DNA of 64,000 nucleotides, taken from NCBI GenBank assembly GCA_964388955.1, contig CAYMCO010000024.1, forward strand, positions 17,554-81,553. The letters run 5' to 3'. Positions 34,781-42,952 of the stretch are shown here, one piece after another (position 1 is the first letter of the stretch; every line of letters begins with the position of its first letter). This stretch comes from CAYMCO01 sp964388955 (lineage in GTDB: Bacteria > Chloroflexota > Anaerolineae > Anaerolineales > E44-bin32). Both the position numbers and the translations under genes were made by a program. The notes under the pieces are model-generated. The model was not told where the DNA came from and searched no databases. It saw nothing but the letters and a program-made list of their open reading frames with translations.

Positions 34781-35593
34781 ATGGAGGACAAAGCGACAAC
34801 TGGGGAAAGGGATTTCGAAGCCAAGAGCGCGGCGGGGATCTTCGGTGCGCCCATCTCCTGGGTTGCCCTGGTGGGCGCCTTGATGGGAGCCCTGGCCTTA
34901 GTTCCTTTCATCTTCTACCCCTTCGGCGGGGGTTTCATGTCCGCCGGCATGGGCGTGATGGGGCCCATCGGCGGCATGTTGTTGGGGCCGTGGGCGGGAG
35001 CGGTGGCCGGATTTATCGGTGGGGTCATCGGAATGATGATCTCCCCGGGGGCCTATCCCCTGGGCTTCGTAGATGTGTTCCTATCTGGCGTGCTGATCCC
35101 GTTCTCGTGGGGGTTGATGCATCCGAAGTACCGCAAATTCACTCTTGCGTGGTTCCCTCTGATGGCGGTAGTGTACTTTTTCATCCCCTATCACTTCCCG
35201 GGGGAGAGTATCGGCCTCGGCGGAGTGCAAGAACCCCAATACTTCTTCACATGGGCGTGGGGATGGATCGGCATGCTGGTCTACATCTTCCTGGCACCCA
35301 CATTCTGGAAGCTGTACAAGTCAGAGCGCAATGTGACCAGTTTCATCGGGCTCTGGCTGAACATGGCCCTGGCATGCATCCTTTGGGCTATGCCCTGGAT
35401 CTCCCCTTGGTATGGGTTGGTGCGCTTCCCCTATGACACGGCGCTGGCGAACAATGTGATCACTACATGGTCAACCATATTGCCGGTCAGTGTGACATCG
35501 GTCGTGCTAGGGTACTTCTTGATACGGGCCATCAGGAGGGGCAATCTGCGCCGCATCCCGGGAACTTACGTCACCATGAAGGAAGAGATTTAG
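34781..35593 (+). CDS. ECF transporter S-component-like membrane protein
   Basis: A 270-aa protein with about six transmembrane helices. The N-terminal half (GALMGALALVPFIFYPFGGG, GMGVMGPIGGMLLGPWAGA) has the glycine-rich organisation of substrate-specific S components of energy-coupling factor transporters. It is followed by a small membrane protein and by the energising ATPase and EcfT genes, so the assignment rests strongly on context. It is longer than usual S components (about 180-220 aa) and I cannot assign a known vitamin or metal specificity. The AAGGAGG ribosome binding site is strong. The 244-bp leader could hold a riboswitch, but none was recognised. Confidence 0.75.
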   Translation: MEDKATTGERDFEAKSAAGIFGAPISWVALVGALMGALALVPFIFYPFGGGFMSAGMGVMGPIGGMLLGPWAGAVAGFIGGVIGMMISPGAYPLGFVDVFLSGVLIPFSWGLMHPKYRKFTLAWFPLMAVVYFFIPYHFPGESIGLGGVQEPQYFFTWAWGWIGMLVYIFLAPTFWKLYKSERNVTSFIGLWLNMALACILWAMPWISPWYGLVRFPYDTALANNVITTWSTILPVSVTSVVLGYFLIRAIRRGNLRRIPGTYVTMKEEI

Positions 35594-35603
35594 GCGGGAT
35601 CGC

Positions 35604-35626
35604 GCACCCTCTGGCCTGAGGGGTGC
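35604..35626 (+). terminator. Weak hairpin after the S-component gene
   Basis: GCACCCTC and GAGGGGTGC pair with one bulged G and are followed by TTTA. It may partially reduce transcription into the downstream ECF genes. Confidence 0.35.
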
Positions 35627-35666
35627 TTTACCGGCGGATAGAATCGCAAGTCTTAGGAGGCACGCT

Positions 35667-35861
35667 ATGCGTACATGGATTGCAGCGGGAGGAGCATTGT
35701 TGCTCGCTTACGGCGTCATGCGGCTGATCAGCGGGTTGTGGGGCGAGGCTGCGACGTACTCGGGGGCGAACAATACACTCATCTCGGTGATCGTCTTGGT
35801 GGTCGGAGTTGTCTTGTTGGTGGTGGCCTACTTTATGAAGGGGGAAGCCGAGAAAGCGTAA
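35667..35861 (+). CDS. Small two-helix membrane protein in the ECF locus
   Basis: A 64-aa protein with two hydrophobic helices (WIAAGGALLLAYGVMRLIS and TLISVIVLVVGVVLLVVAYF) separated by a polar loop, and a charged C-terminus. A strong AGGAGG site precedes the ATG. Its position between the S-component and the ATPase genes resembles the small CbiN/NikN subunit genes of cobalt/nickel ECF transporters, but no sequence similarity to CbiN is evident. It may be an accessory subunit. Confidence 0.65.
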   Translation: MRTWIAAGGALLLAYGVMRLISGLWGEAATYSGANNTLISVIVLVVGVVLLVVAYFMKGEAEKA

Positions 35862-35982
35862 GGGATGGCTGACCGATCCCCTTGAAGTGCCGACTGCTGC
35901 CCAGGCAATCGGATCCGGAGAGCCTGATCTCTGAGTGCTTGCTGCTCAAAGTGGAGGCGTACGCAACCATGGAGATGGGAAA

Positions 35983-37797
35983 TTGGACGACGTGATCGTT
36001 GAAGTCAAAGATCTGACGTTCACCTATGCCGCAAGCGAGGACAAGGCCCTGAAAGGGATCACGCTCGATATCGAACGCGGCGAGTATGTGGCCATCGTGG
36101 GCGCCAACGGAGCCGGAAAGACGACCTTCTGTCTGCACATAAACGGTGTGCTGCCGGTTGTGCTGGGGGGCAGAATGGGAGGCAGGATCCTGGTTCTGGG
36201 CCGAGAGCCTTGTGACCATCATGTCTATGACATCGCGCAGAACGTGGGTATGGTCTTGCAGGACCCCGAAGCGCAGTTGTTCTCCGCCGATATCCTCTCG
36301 GAGGTGGCCTTTGCGGCCGAGAACCGCGGCATCCCGCGCGAGGAGATGAGGAAGCTGATTGATTGGGCCCTGGATGTGGTGCGGCTGAAGGAGTATATCG
36401 GGGGCTTCAGCGCGAAGCTGTCGGGAGGCCAGAAGCAGCGGCTGGCCATCGCCGCCAATCTGGTGATCCGGCCGGAGATTCTTGTGTTGGATGAACCCAC
36501 CTCCCAACTGGACCCCGTCGGAACGTCGGAGGTCTTTGCCACGCTGCGGGATCTCAATGAAGATGTCGGCATGACCATCATCGTGGCCACGCACAAGTGC
36601 GATCAGATCAGCTATTTTGCGGACAAGATCGTGGTGCTCGAGGAGGGGAATCTGATCCTCGAGGACACGCCGCGTAAGGTCTTTTTTCAGGTGCCGCGGC
36701 TGAGAACGGCATTGGTGCATGTGCCCGACGTCGCTGAGCTGGACTATCAAATCCGAACCAGGCTGAACGGGGGTCCGGCCAGTGCGAGCGTACAGGGCGA
36801 AGCGAATGTAACGCTGGATGAGGCGCACAAAGCCATTGCTGCTTATATCGAAGCGGGGAAACTCCATCCATCCGGCTCCTTCGAAGTTGGGTTGGGCCGT
36901 TCGGTGCCGGAAGAGATCGAGAACGAGCATGCGGATGTCATTCTGGATATCGAGAACGTGAGCTTCCGCTATTCCGAGGGTGCGCCGCTGGCCCTATCCG
37001 ATGTCAGCCTGAGCGTGAAGCGCGGGGAAGTGATTGGCATCATCGGGCAGAATGGCGCCGGTAAGACCACGCTCATGAAGTGCATAACAGGGTTGTTGAA
37101 GCCGACCGCTGGAAGAATATGCATCAACGACCAGGATGTCGCCGGGCTGGATGCCCTGAAGATCGCCAAGCTCGCCGGGCTGATCTTGCAGAATCCGGAC
37201 AATCAACTCTTCCAGATGTCTTCGGAGGAAGAAATCGCATTTGGCTTGAACAACCTTGGATTGGACGACGATGAGATCAAACGCCGGATTGACGAGGTGC
37301 TTGAGCTGACCGGGATGGAGGCGTATCGGGAACTGTATCCCTTCAAACTTTCCCTAGGCGACCGGCGCAAACTCGCCGTAGCGTCCATCTACGCCATGCA
37401 CCCCTCCATCCTGATATTCGACGAGCCGACCACCGGCCAGGACTTTGCGGGTAGGTACCAGCTCAGTGATCTGGCGATCCGGCTGAATCGCTTGGGTGCC
37501 ACGATCATCATGATCAGCCATGACATGAGCCTGATCGCACGTTACACGCAGCGCACGTTGGTCATGGGAAAGAGCAAGATCCTGCTTGACGGGCCTACCC
37601 GGGAGGTTTTCTCCCAAACGGATGTCTTGGATTCGACTTTCCTCGAGCCCCCACCCGCCATTCAACTTGCTCAGGAGTTGGAGCGATTTGGTGTGCCGGC
37701 GAACATCCTGACGGTTGAAGAGCTATTCAATGCCCTGACCGGGGAACGAATTGCGAGTACGATTGTGCTGCCGGACCTCTCGGCGGATCGAGGCTGA
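35983..37797 (+). CDS. ECF transporter fused ATPase (A-A' in one chain)
   Basis: About 604 aa with two ABC ATPase halves joined in one chain. The first half has Walker A GANGAGKTTF, signature LSGGQKQRLAIAANL and LVLDEPTSQLD. The second has GQNGAGKTTLMK, a divergent signature LSLGDRRKLAVASI and LIFDEPTTGQD. Asymmetric signatures are common in ECF A/A' pairs. I chose the TTG at 35983 with GGAGATGGG upstream (LDDVIVEVKDLTFTY); a GTG at 35992 is also possible. It energises import with the EcfT protein encoded next. Confidence 0.85.
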   Translation: MDDVIVEVKDLTFTYAASEDKALKGITLDIERGEYVAIVGANGAGKTTFCLHINGVLPVVLGGRMGGRILVLGREPCDHHVYDIAQNVGMVLQDPEAQLFSADILSEVAFAAENRGIPREEMRKLIDWALDVVRLKEYIGGFSAKLSGGQKQRLAIAANLVIRPEILVLDEPTSQLDPVGTSEVFATLRDLNEDVGMTIIVATHKCDQISYFADKIVVLEEGNLILEDTPRKVFFQVPRLRTALVHVPDVAELDYQIRTRLNGGPASASVQGEANVTLDEAHKAIAAYIEAGKLHPSGSFEVGLGRSVPEEIENEHADVILDIENVSFRYSEGAPLALSDVSLSVKRGEVIGIIGQNGAGKTTLMKCITGLLKPTAGRICINDQDVAGLDALKIAKLAGLILQNPDNQLFQMSSEEEIAFGLNNLGLDDDEIKRRIDEVLELTGMEAYRELYPFKLSLGDRRKLAVASIYAMHPSILIFDEPTTGQDFAGRYQLSDLAIRLNRLGATIIMISHDMSLIARYTQRTLVMGKSKILLDGPTREVFSQTDVLDSTFLEPPPAIQLAQELERFGVPANILTVEELFNALTGERIASTIVLPDLSADRG

Positions 37798-37839
37798 GAG
37801 GCTTTCTCGAGAGAGAGAAAAGTTGAAGGATACCAAAGC

Positions 37840-38655
37840 ATGATTGCCATTGAGATTACTGGGACTGAAAGCCCGATCCATCGTCTGAACCCCATCACCA
37901 AGATCATCGCCGTAGTACTGTTTTGGCTGACCGCCCTGCTGTCGTTCAGCATTCCCGCCTTGGGAGCGATGATCGTGTTCTCGATTTCCATGTGGGTAGT
38001 AGCGAAGATCTCCCTGCGGGCCCTCAAGCCGCTTCTCATCGTGACTGCCTTGGTGTTCTGCATCTTCGCCACCGTCAATGGTTTCACCTTCTACGGTGGC
38101 AAGACCGCCATGTTCTATGTCTTCGGATTTCCTTTCTGGAGGGAGGGCCTGATGTTCGGCGTGGCATTGGGGATGAAAATCCTGGCGGTGGTGACCGTGG
38201 TGCCGCTGCTGACCCAGACCACCCCCATGCCGAAATTCATGGCCGCCTTGTCGAAACTGAGACTGCCGTACAAGGTTGTCTTTACAATGGGCATGGCCTT
38301 TCGCCTGGTAGACCTGGTGTCTCTGACGTATAAGGACATCACCGAAGCGCAGAAGCTGCGCGGGCACGATATCAAGCACATGAATATCGTCAAGAAGCTG
38401 ACGAAAGGCTATTTGCCGTTGTTCATCCCCCTGATCCTCACCCTGTTGCGTCGTTCCGGCGATCTGGATATCGCCATCGAATCGCGCGGCTTCGGGGCTC
38501 CTGTGGAGCGCACATCGCTGGCAGAGCTGACCATGACCCGCCTTGACTATGGCTTCCTGGCGATATTCCTGGCCGCCTTCGCTGTGGTTACCTACATCGC
38601 CTTCTTCGGTGGTGGCATGCGTATGGCGCAGGCGATCCGCGCAGCGGGGCACTAG
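37840..38655 (+). CDS. ecfT: ECF transporter transmembrane protein EcfT
   Basis: A 271-aa membrane protein of the EcfT/CbiQ family: N-terminal SPIHRLNPITKIIAVVLFW, several helices, and coupling helices with the conserved arginine motifs (the AQKLRGHDIK stretch and IESRGFGAP) that dock on the ATPase halves. It directly follows the fused ATPase gene, completing an S-small-AA'-T transporter. Confidence 0.9.
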   Translation: MIAIEITGTESPIHRLNPITKIIAVVLFWLTALLSFSIPALGAMIVFSISMWVVAKISLRALKPLLIVTALVFCIFATVNGFTFYGGKTAMFYVFGFPFWREGLMFGVALGMKILAVVTVVPLLTQTTPMPKFMAALSKLRLPYKVVFTMGMAFRLVDLVSLTYKDITEAQKLRGHDIKHMNIVKKLTKGYLPLFIPLILTLLRRSGDLDIAIESRGFGAPVERTSLAELTMTRLDYGFLAIFLAAFAVVTYIAFFGGGMRMAQAIRAAGH

Positions 38656-38747
38656 GGAGGATTGGTGGTCATCGGATGGGATCGGGGGATTGCGGCCAGG
38701 ATTGTGGGCTCCTGACGTGATCCGGCGTGGAGGCGAGAAGTGACTTT

Positions 38748-38772
38748 GAGAGCGCCAGTTGAGGGCGCTCTC
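38748..38772 (+). terminator. Terminator-like hairpin after ecfT
   Basis: A 9-bp perfect stem GAGAGCGCC/GGCGCTCTC with a 7-nt loop lies between ecfT and the nitrilase-fold gene. There is no long T-tract (TGCTTATGG follows). It probably marks the end of the ECF transcription unit. Confidence 0.5.
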
Positions 38773-38812
38773 TGCTTATGGTCCTGTTGGGTGACAGCCA
38801 CCAGGAGAGAAG

Positions 38813-40573
38813 ATGGTCGAGACCAAATACAAGGCCGCCGCGGTTCAATTTGAGCCGATGCTAAAGGATGTGGCCGGGAATCGGGAGAGGCTGCTTGCCC
38901 TGACCGAGAAGGCGGCGAGAAAGGGCTCCAGGCTGATCGTCCTTCCCGAGATGGCGACCACCGGATACTGCTTCTATGATCGAGCCGAAATCGCGCCCTA
39001 TGTCGAGCCGATCCCGGGGCCGACCACAGAGCTGTTCGGGAAATTGGCGGCTGACCACGGTGCCTATATTGTGCTCGGCATGGCGGAGGTGGATCCCCGG
39101 ACCGGCATCTTCTACAACAGCGCGGCACTGATCCGGCCGGAAGGTGGAGTGGAGAAGATGCGCAAGGTTCACCCCTTTGTGTCCGACACGCGTTGGGCGA
39201 AGGACGGTGACCTGGGCTTTCCGGTCTGGCAAACCGAGATCGGGCGCCTGGCTGTGATCATTTGCATGGACGCGTCGTTCTTTGAAGCGAGCCGTGTCCC
39301 TGCGCTTCTTGGGGCGGATGTCATATGCCTGCCGACCAATTGGGTGGATGAACGCGCGCCGGCCATGGATTGGTTCACGCGCGCCTTCGAGAACGGCGTG
39401 TACTTCATCGCCGCCGACCGGTATGGGGAAGAGAGAGGCGTGCAGTTCAGCGGTGGTAGCTGCCTGATCGGCCCCAAGGGAGGATTGATCTCCTTGTTGG
39501 ACAGCGGGGAGGGCATCGTAGAAGGGCAGATCGACCTGGGAAAGGTTCGCGCCGCTACGATGAGGAGCCCGGGCCGGGCCGGGCGGCGGCCAGAATTGTA
39601 CGCCGACCTGAGCCTCAATCCGTTGCTATGGTCCATGCGATATTCCCGCGACCTTTATGGGCAGCGGCCGCTCCCGAAAGGAGAACGCTGCGCCGTCGCC
39701 GTGCTGCAACCGCCGTGCGTACCTGACGGTTCGCTGCCGGCTCGAGAGATGTATGCCTCGCTGGTCGAGGCCGCACGCGCTCTTGCGGGAGAGCCGCTGA
39801 GGCTGGCTGTGCTGCCGGAGCTGAGTCTTGTACCCGATCTGGAACGGGCAGGGGAGATGGCGGAGCGCATCCCCGGCCCCTGCAGCGATTGGGCGGCGGA
39901 ACTGGCCCGGCAAATGGGAATATACCTTGTCGTGGGCTTGGCCGAGGCGGACGGATCGGAGCGTTACAATACCGCGATCCTGGCCGGACCTGACGGGCTC
40001 ATCGGCCGCTGGCGGCAGACGCATCTGGATCGGGAGGCCTACCCCTGGGCGACCCGGGGCCGCGGAGCCTTTCAAACCTGGGATATCCCCCTGGGGCGGG
40101 TCGGTATGCTGATTGGAAATGAGGCCTGGTTCCCCGAAGTCGGGCGCTGCCTGGCAATCCAGGGTGCCGACCTTATCTGCGCTCCTGCGGCCGTGTCCCT
40201 ACCCGCGCCCATCGATCTGCCGCCCACGGATGTTCCCCTGGCGAAGGAGGTCTTGGCGGCGCCCGATGAGGCATACTGGCACCTTTGGCGGGCGCGCGCC
40301 GCCGAAAACAACACTTACCTGGCCTTTGCCAACCGGGTCGACGGGGGTTGTATGGGCTGGAGCGGCGTGTTCGGGCCGGATCTCTTTGGATTTCCGCGCA
40401 CGGATGCCCTGATCCGGGACAGCGCAGCGGCCTGCGCGGTCGCGATTGTGGATACGCGCGACTACCGCGCTCCCGAGCGCCCGAATCCGGCGCGCTTCAA
40501 GGATTTGGTCCGTATGCGTATGCCGGGATTCTATGACCCGCTGGTCGCCCCGGAGCCCGTTGGCGGGGACTGA
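38813..40573 (+). CDS. Tandem carbon-nitrogen hydrolase (active plus degenerate domain)
   Basis: A 586-aa protein made of two nitrilase-superfamily domains. The first (residues about 5-265) has a complete Glu-Lys-Cys triad: E46 (LIVLPEMATTGY), K118 (KMRKVHPF) and C151 (VIICMDASFFE). In the second (about 293-570) E336 is kept (LAVLPELSLVP) but the lysine position is Q402 (RWRQTHL) and the cysteine position is G435 (MLIGNEAWFPE), so it should be catalytically dead and may be structural or ligand-sensing. Nitrilase-fold amidases cleave amides, nitriles or N-carbamoyl groups. Its place after the amidinotransferases and ECF transporter suggests a related nitrogen compound. The ribosome binding site is AGGAGAG. 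Confidence 0.85.
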   Translation: MVETKYKAAAVQFEPMLKDVAGNRERLLALTEKAARKGSRLIVLPEMATTGYCFYDRAEIAPYVEPIPGPTTELFGKLAADHGAYIVLGMAEVDPRTGIFYNSAALIRPEGGVEKMRKVHPFVSDTRWAKDGDLGFPVWQTEIGRLAVIICMDASFFEASRVPALLGADVICLPTNWVDERAPAMDWFTRAFENGVYFIAADRYGEERGVQFSGGSCLIGPKGGLISLLDSGEGIVEGQIDLGKVRAATMRSPGRAGRRPELYADLSLNPLLWSMRYSRDLYGQRPLPKGERCAVAVLQPPCVPDGSLPAREMYASLVEAARALAGEPLRLAVLPELSLVPDLERAGEMAERIPGPCSDWAAELARQMGIYLVVGLAEADGSERYNTAILAGPDGLIGRWRQTHLDREAYPWATRGRGAFQTWDIPLGRVGMLIGNEAWFPEVGRCLAIQGADLICAPAAVSLPAPIDLPPTDVPLAKEVLAAPDEAYWHLWRARAAENNTYLAFANRVDGGCMGWSGVFGPDLFGFPRTDALIRDSAAACAVAIVDTRDYRAPERPNPARFKDLVRMRMPGFYDPLVAPEPVGGD

Positions 40574-40727
40574 CGGGTGAGCCCACCACGTACGAGATGG
40601 GTGCTGGCTCTTCGAAAATCCGCCGCCGGCCGTCTCTTGTGCTCGGCAAGCGGAATACCGCTTTGGCTGACGGATCCCCCGCCCGCCATCGTATTTCGAC
40701 ATCCGGGCGAGTGATATCATTCATCGC

Positions 40728-42362
40728 ATGCGACACGGACGAGGTCGGCGAGACTTGCATTCGCTGCTGATCAGATTGTTTCTGTTGGGGTCGGTGCTTG
40801 CAGCTTGTGCCCCTCTCCCGCTCCTGCCAACATCCTCTCCCACGACAATCTCCATAACCCCTTCGACAGCGACCCGCTCGCCCACCGCTCCTTCAGTGAC
40901 CGCCACACCGTCTCCTGCGCCGAGCCCAACGGCGGCTCCGAAGATGCGGGCGACTCCAACTCTCCCCAAGGACGAAATGGAAGCGCAGCGGAGGGCCATG
41001 CTGGGCGCCTTCGAAGAAGATGCCTCTGGGTTGCCCTCCGCTACCCGCTATCTGATCGCGGTTGAGGTAAATATGGCGGCCGCTGGGGATTCCGCCTCCC
41101 TGGACGGCGTAGCTCGCATACGCTACACCAACACCTCCGAGGAAGCTCTGGGATCCCTTCCGCTCATGCTGTGGCCCAATCAGGAACAGTATCAAGGGCG
41201 GATGGTGGCGGGACCGATCCTCGCTGGGGGCGCCGTCGCCCCCGCGCATCTGGGCGATGACGGGATCGTCCTGTGGGTCGATCTCCCCTCACCCGTAGGG
41301 CCGGGGGACATGCTCGATATGAACGTCCCCTTTGACATCGATGGTATCGGAGTGATGAGCCAGGAACACCCGCAGCGTTTTGGGATCACGCAGGGGGTTC
41401 TGCTGGCTCCAACGTTCTATCCCCTGGTGCCGCCGCGGGACGCGGAAGGCTGGCGGATCCAACGCCCACCGCTGGGGGGCGATACGACCAACAGCGAAGT
41501 CGCGTTCTACGACGTGACCATAAGCGCCTCAGCGGAGCTGGAAATCGTCACCTCTGGCCGGGAGATCGAGGAAGGCGTGGGCCACCAGGGGCAACGGCTG
41601 ATCCGGAGCGTGAGCGGGCCCGCCCGGGACTTTGCCTTCGCTGTGGGGCCCTTTGAGACTGACAGTGAGATGGAGGCGGGTGTCGAGCTTGCAAGCTGGT
41701 ACTTGGCGCCCCATATCGAGGGCGAGGCCCTCATGTTGGCGTCGGCGGGAGGCCAGCTGCGCACATTGAATCGACTGATTGGACCGTATCCGTACCGGGA
41801 ACTGGATCTCGTCGATAGCCCGGGTGCCTTTGGCGGGATCGAGTATCCCGGCCTGGTCTTCATCGGCACCTTGGGCACCCACTGGGTGATTGATCCTACG
41901 GTGCATGAGGTGGCGCATCAATGGTTCTATGCCATGGTGGGGAACGACCAGCTGGAAGAACCGTGGCTTGACGAGGCTTTCGCCACCTACGCCGAGGTGC
42001 TCTACTACGAGCAGCAGGTCGGCTCGGGCAGGGCCACCGCACAGTTAGACCTCTATCGAGAGATGCTGGATCTGCATCCCGATCCCTCCCTCCCCATAGG
42101 GCTTCCCGTGGATGATTATGCGAGTGAAAGCGACTATGCGCTGTTTGTATACTACAAAGGCGCCCTGTTCTTGGATGCCTTGCGCCGCCAGCTCGGTGAT
42201 GAGTGGTTCTTCCAAGCCCTGGGGGAGTATTTCCGCGCCTACCGCTACGACATAGGAAATGCGAGCGGCTTTCAGACCACAATCGAAGAGGTTTGCGGTT
42301 GTGATTTGGAGACGCTTTTTGACCGTTGGGTCTATCAGGGAGGGGAGCTCGAAGGACCGTAG
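40728..42362 (+). CDS. M1-family metallopeptidase lipoprotein
   Basis: A 544-aa exported lipoprotein (LLIRLFLLGSVLAAC lipobox) with a Pro/Thr/Ser-rich linker to about residue 80, followed by an M1 aminopeptidase-like domain. The zinc site HEVAHQW (H393, E394, H397) with the third ligand E416 in LDEAFATYAE has the gluzincin spacing. A canonical GAMEN motif is not evident; the likely equivalent is GAFGGIEYPGL (GGIEY). It may trim peptides outside the cell, but its link to the neighbouring transporters is unproven. The ribosome binding site is weak. Confidence 0.85.
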   Translation: MRHGRGRRDLHSLLIRLFLLGSVLAACAPLPLLPTSSPTTISITPSTATRSPTAPSVTATPSPAPSPTAAPKMRATPTLPKDEMEAQRRAMLGAFEEDASGLPSATRYLIAVEVNMAAAGDSASLDGVARIRYTNTSEEALGSLPLMLWPNQEQYQGRMVAGPILAGGAVAPAHLGDDGIVLWVDLPSPVGPGDMLDMNVPFDIDGIGVMSQEHPQRFGITQGVLLAPTFYPLVPPRDAEGWRIQRPPLGGDTTNSEVAFYDVTISASAELEIVTSGREIEEGVGHQGQRLIRSVSGPARDFAFAVGPFETDSEMEAGVELASWYLAPHIEGEALMLASAGGQLRTLNRLIGPYPYRELDLVDSPGAFGGIEYPGLVFIGTLGTHWVIDPTVHEVAHQWFYAMVGNDQLEEPWLDEAFATYAEVLYYEQQVGSGRATAQLDLYREMLDLHPDPSLPIGLPVDDYASESDYALFVYYKGALFLDALRRQLGDEWFFQALGEYFRAYRYDIGNASGFQTTIEEVCGCDLETLFDRWVYQGGELEGP

Positions 42363-42952
42363 GATATGCCCCGCAGGGTGCCTGCCTCGCGATGACACCC
42401 ATCCGCCGCTTCGGGTGCGTTCCATGTTGGGGGGCGAGGCCCTCCCGGATGCGCTTGAACCAAATGCCATCTGATTTGACCCCCAGGCATGCACATGCCC
42501 CCACCCCCTCTGCTCCCCCTCCCCCAACTTGCCTGGATCGCCGTGCACGGTGGGCCGGTGGTTGGCGGCGGGGGAGAGGTCCTTAGGGGACGGGGGAGCG
42601 CCGCTCCCCCGTCCCCGGCTTCAATTAACCCCTCCCCCCACGGATGGCTTTGGCTTCTCGACCATCGAAGGAGCCGTGGGGGGAGGGGTTCGGGGTGGGG
42701 GGCGAAAAGGCGCCTGCGGCAGAAAGAGCGATGACCACGGCCGCGAGTCTGTCCGGCTGGGACGTGAGGAGATGCGAAGATGACGAAGGGGCGGTGAAGC
42801 TTCCATTTACAAATGCGTTTGCCCCCTGAAATGGAACACACCCGCCGCTTCTTCTTCCTTGACCGGCCTGCCCCCGGGACGTAGAATCCAATTGTCGGAC
42901 AACTTAACCCAAATCCCCTCGTCATCTCGACAAGAAATGATGGAGCCTGGTT
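42363..42952. other. Intergenic region with large hairpin repeat
   Basis: No gene is recognised. Most of the region is the GC-rich inverted-repeat element at 42485-42690, followed by an AT-richer stretch before the SHMT-GcvT start. Confidence 0.5.
42485..42690. repeat. GC-rich nested hairpin repeat (third copy)
   Basis: Two strong inverted repeats: 13-bp perfect arms GGACGGGGGAGCG/CGCTCCCCCGTCC with a 1-nt spacer (42588-42614), and 15-bp perfect arms CCCCTCCCCCCACGG/CCGTGGGGGGAGGGG (42629-42643 and 42674-42688). Flanking C-runs on the left may pair with G-runs further in. This is MITE- or REP-like and resembles the elements at 5011 and 23165. Confidence 0.55.
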
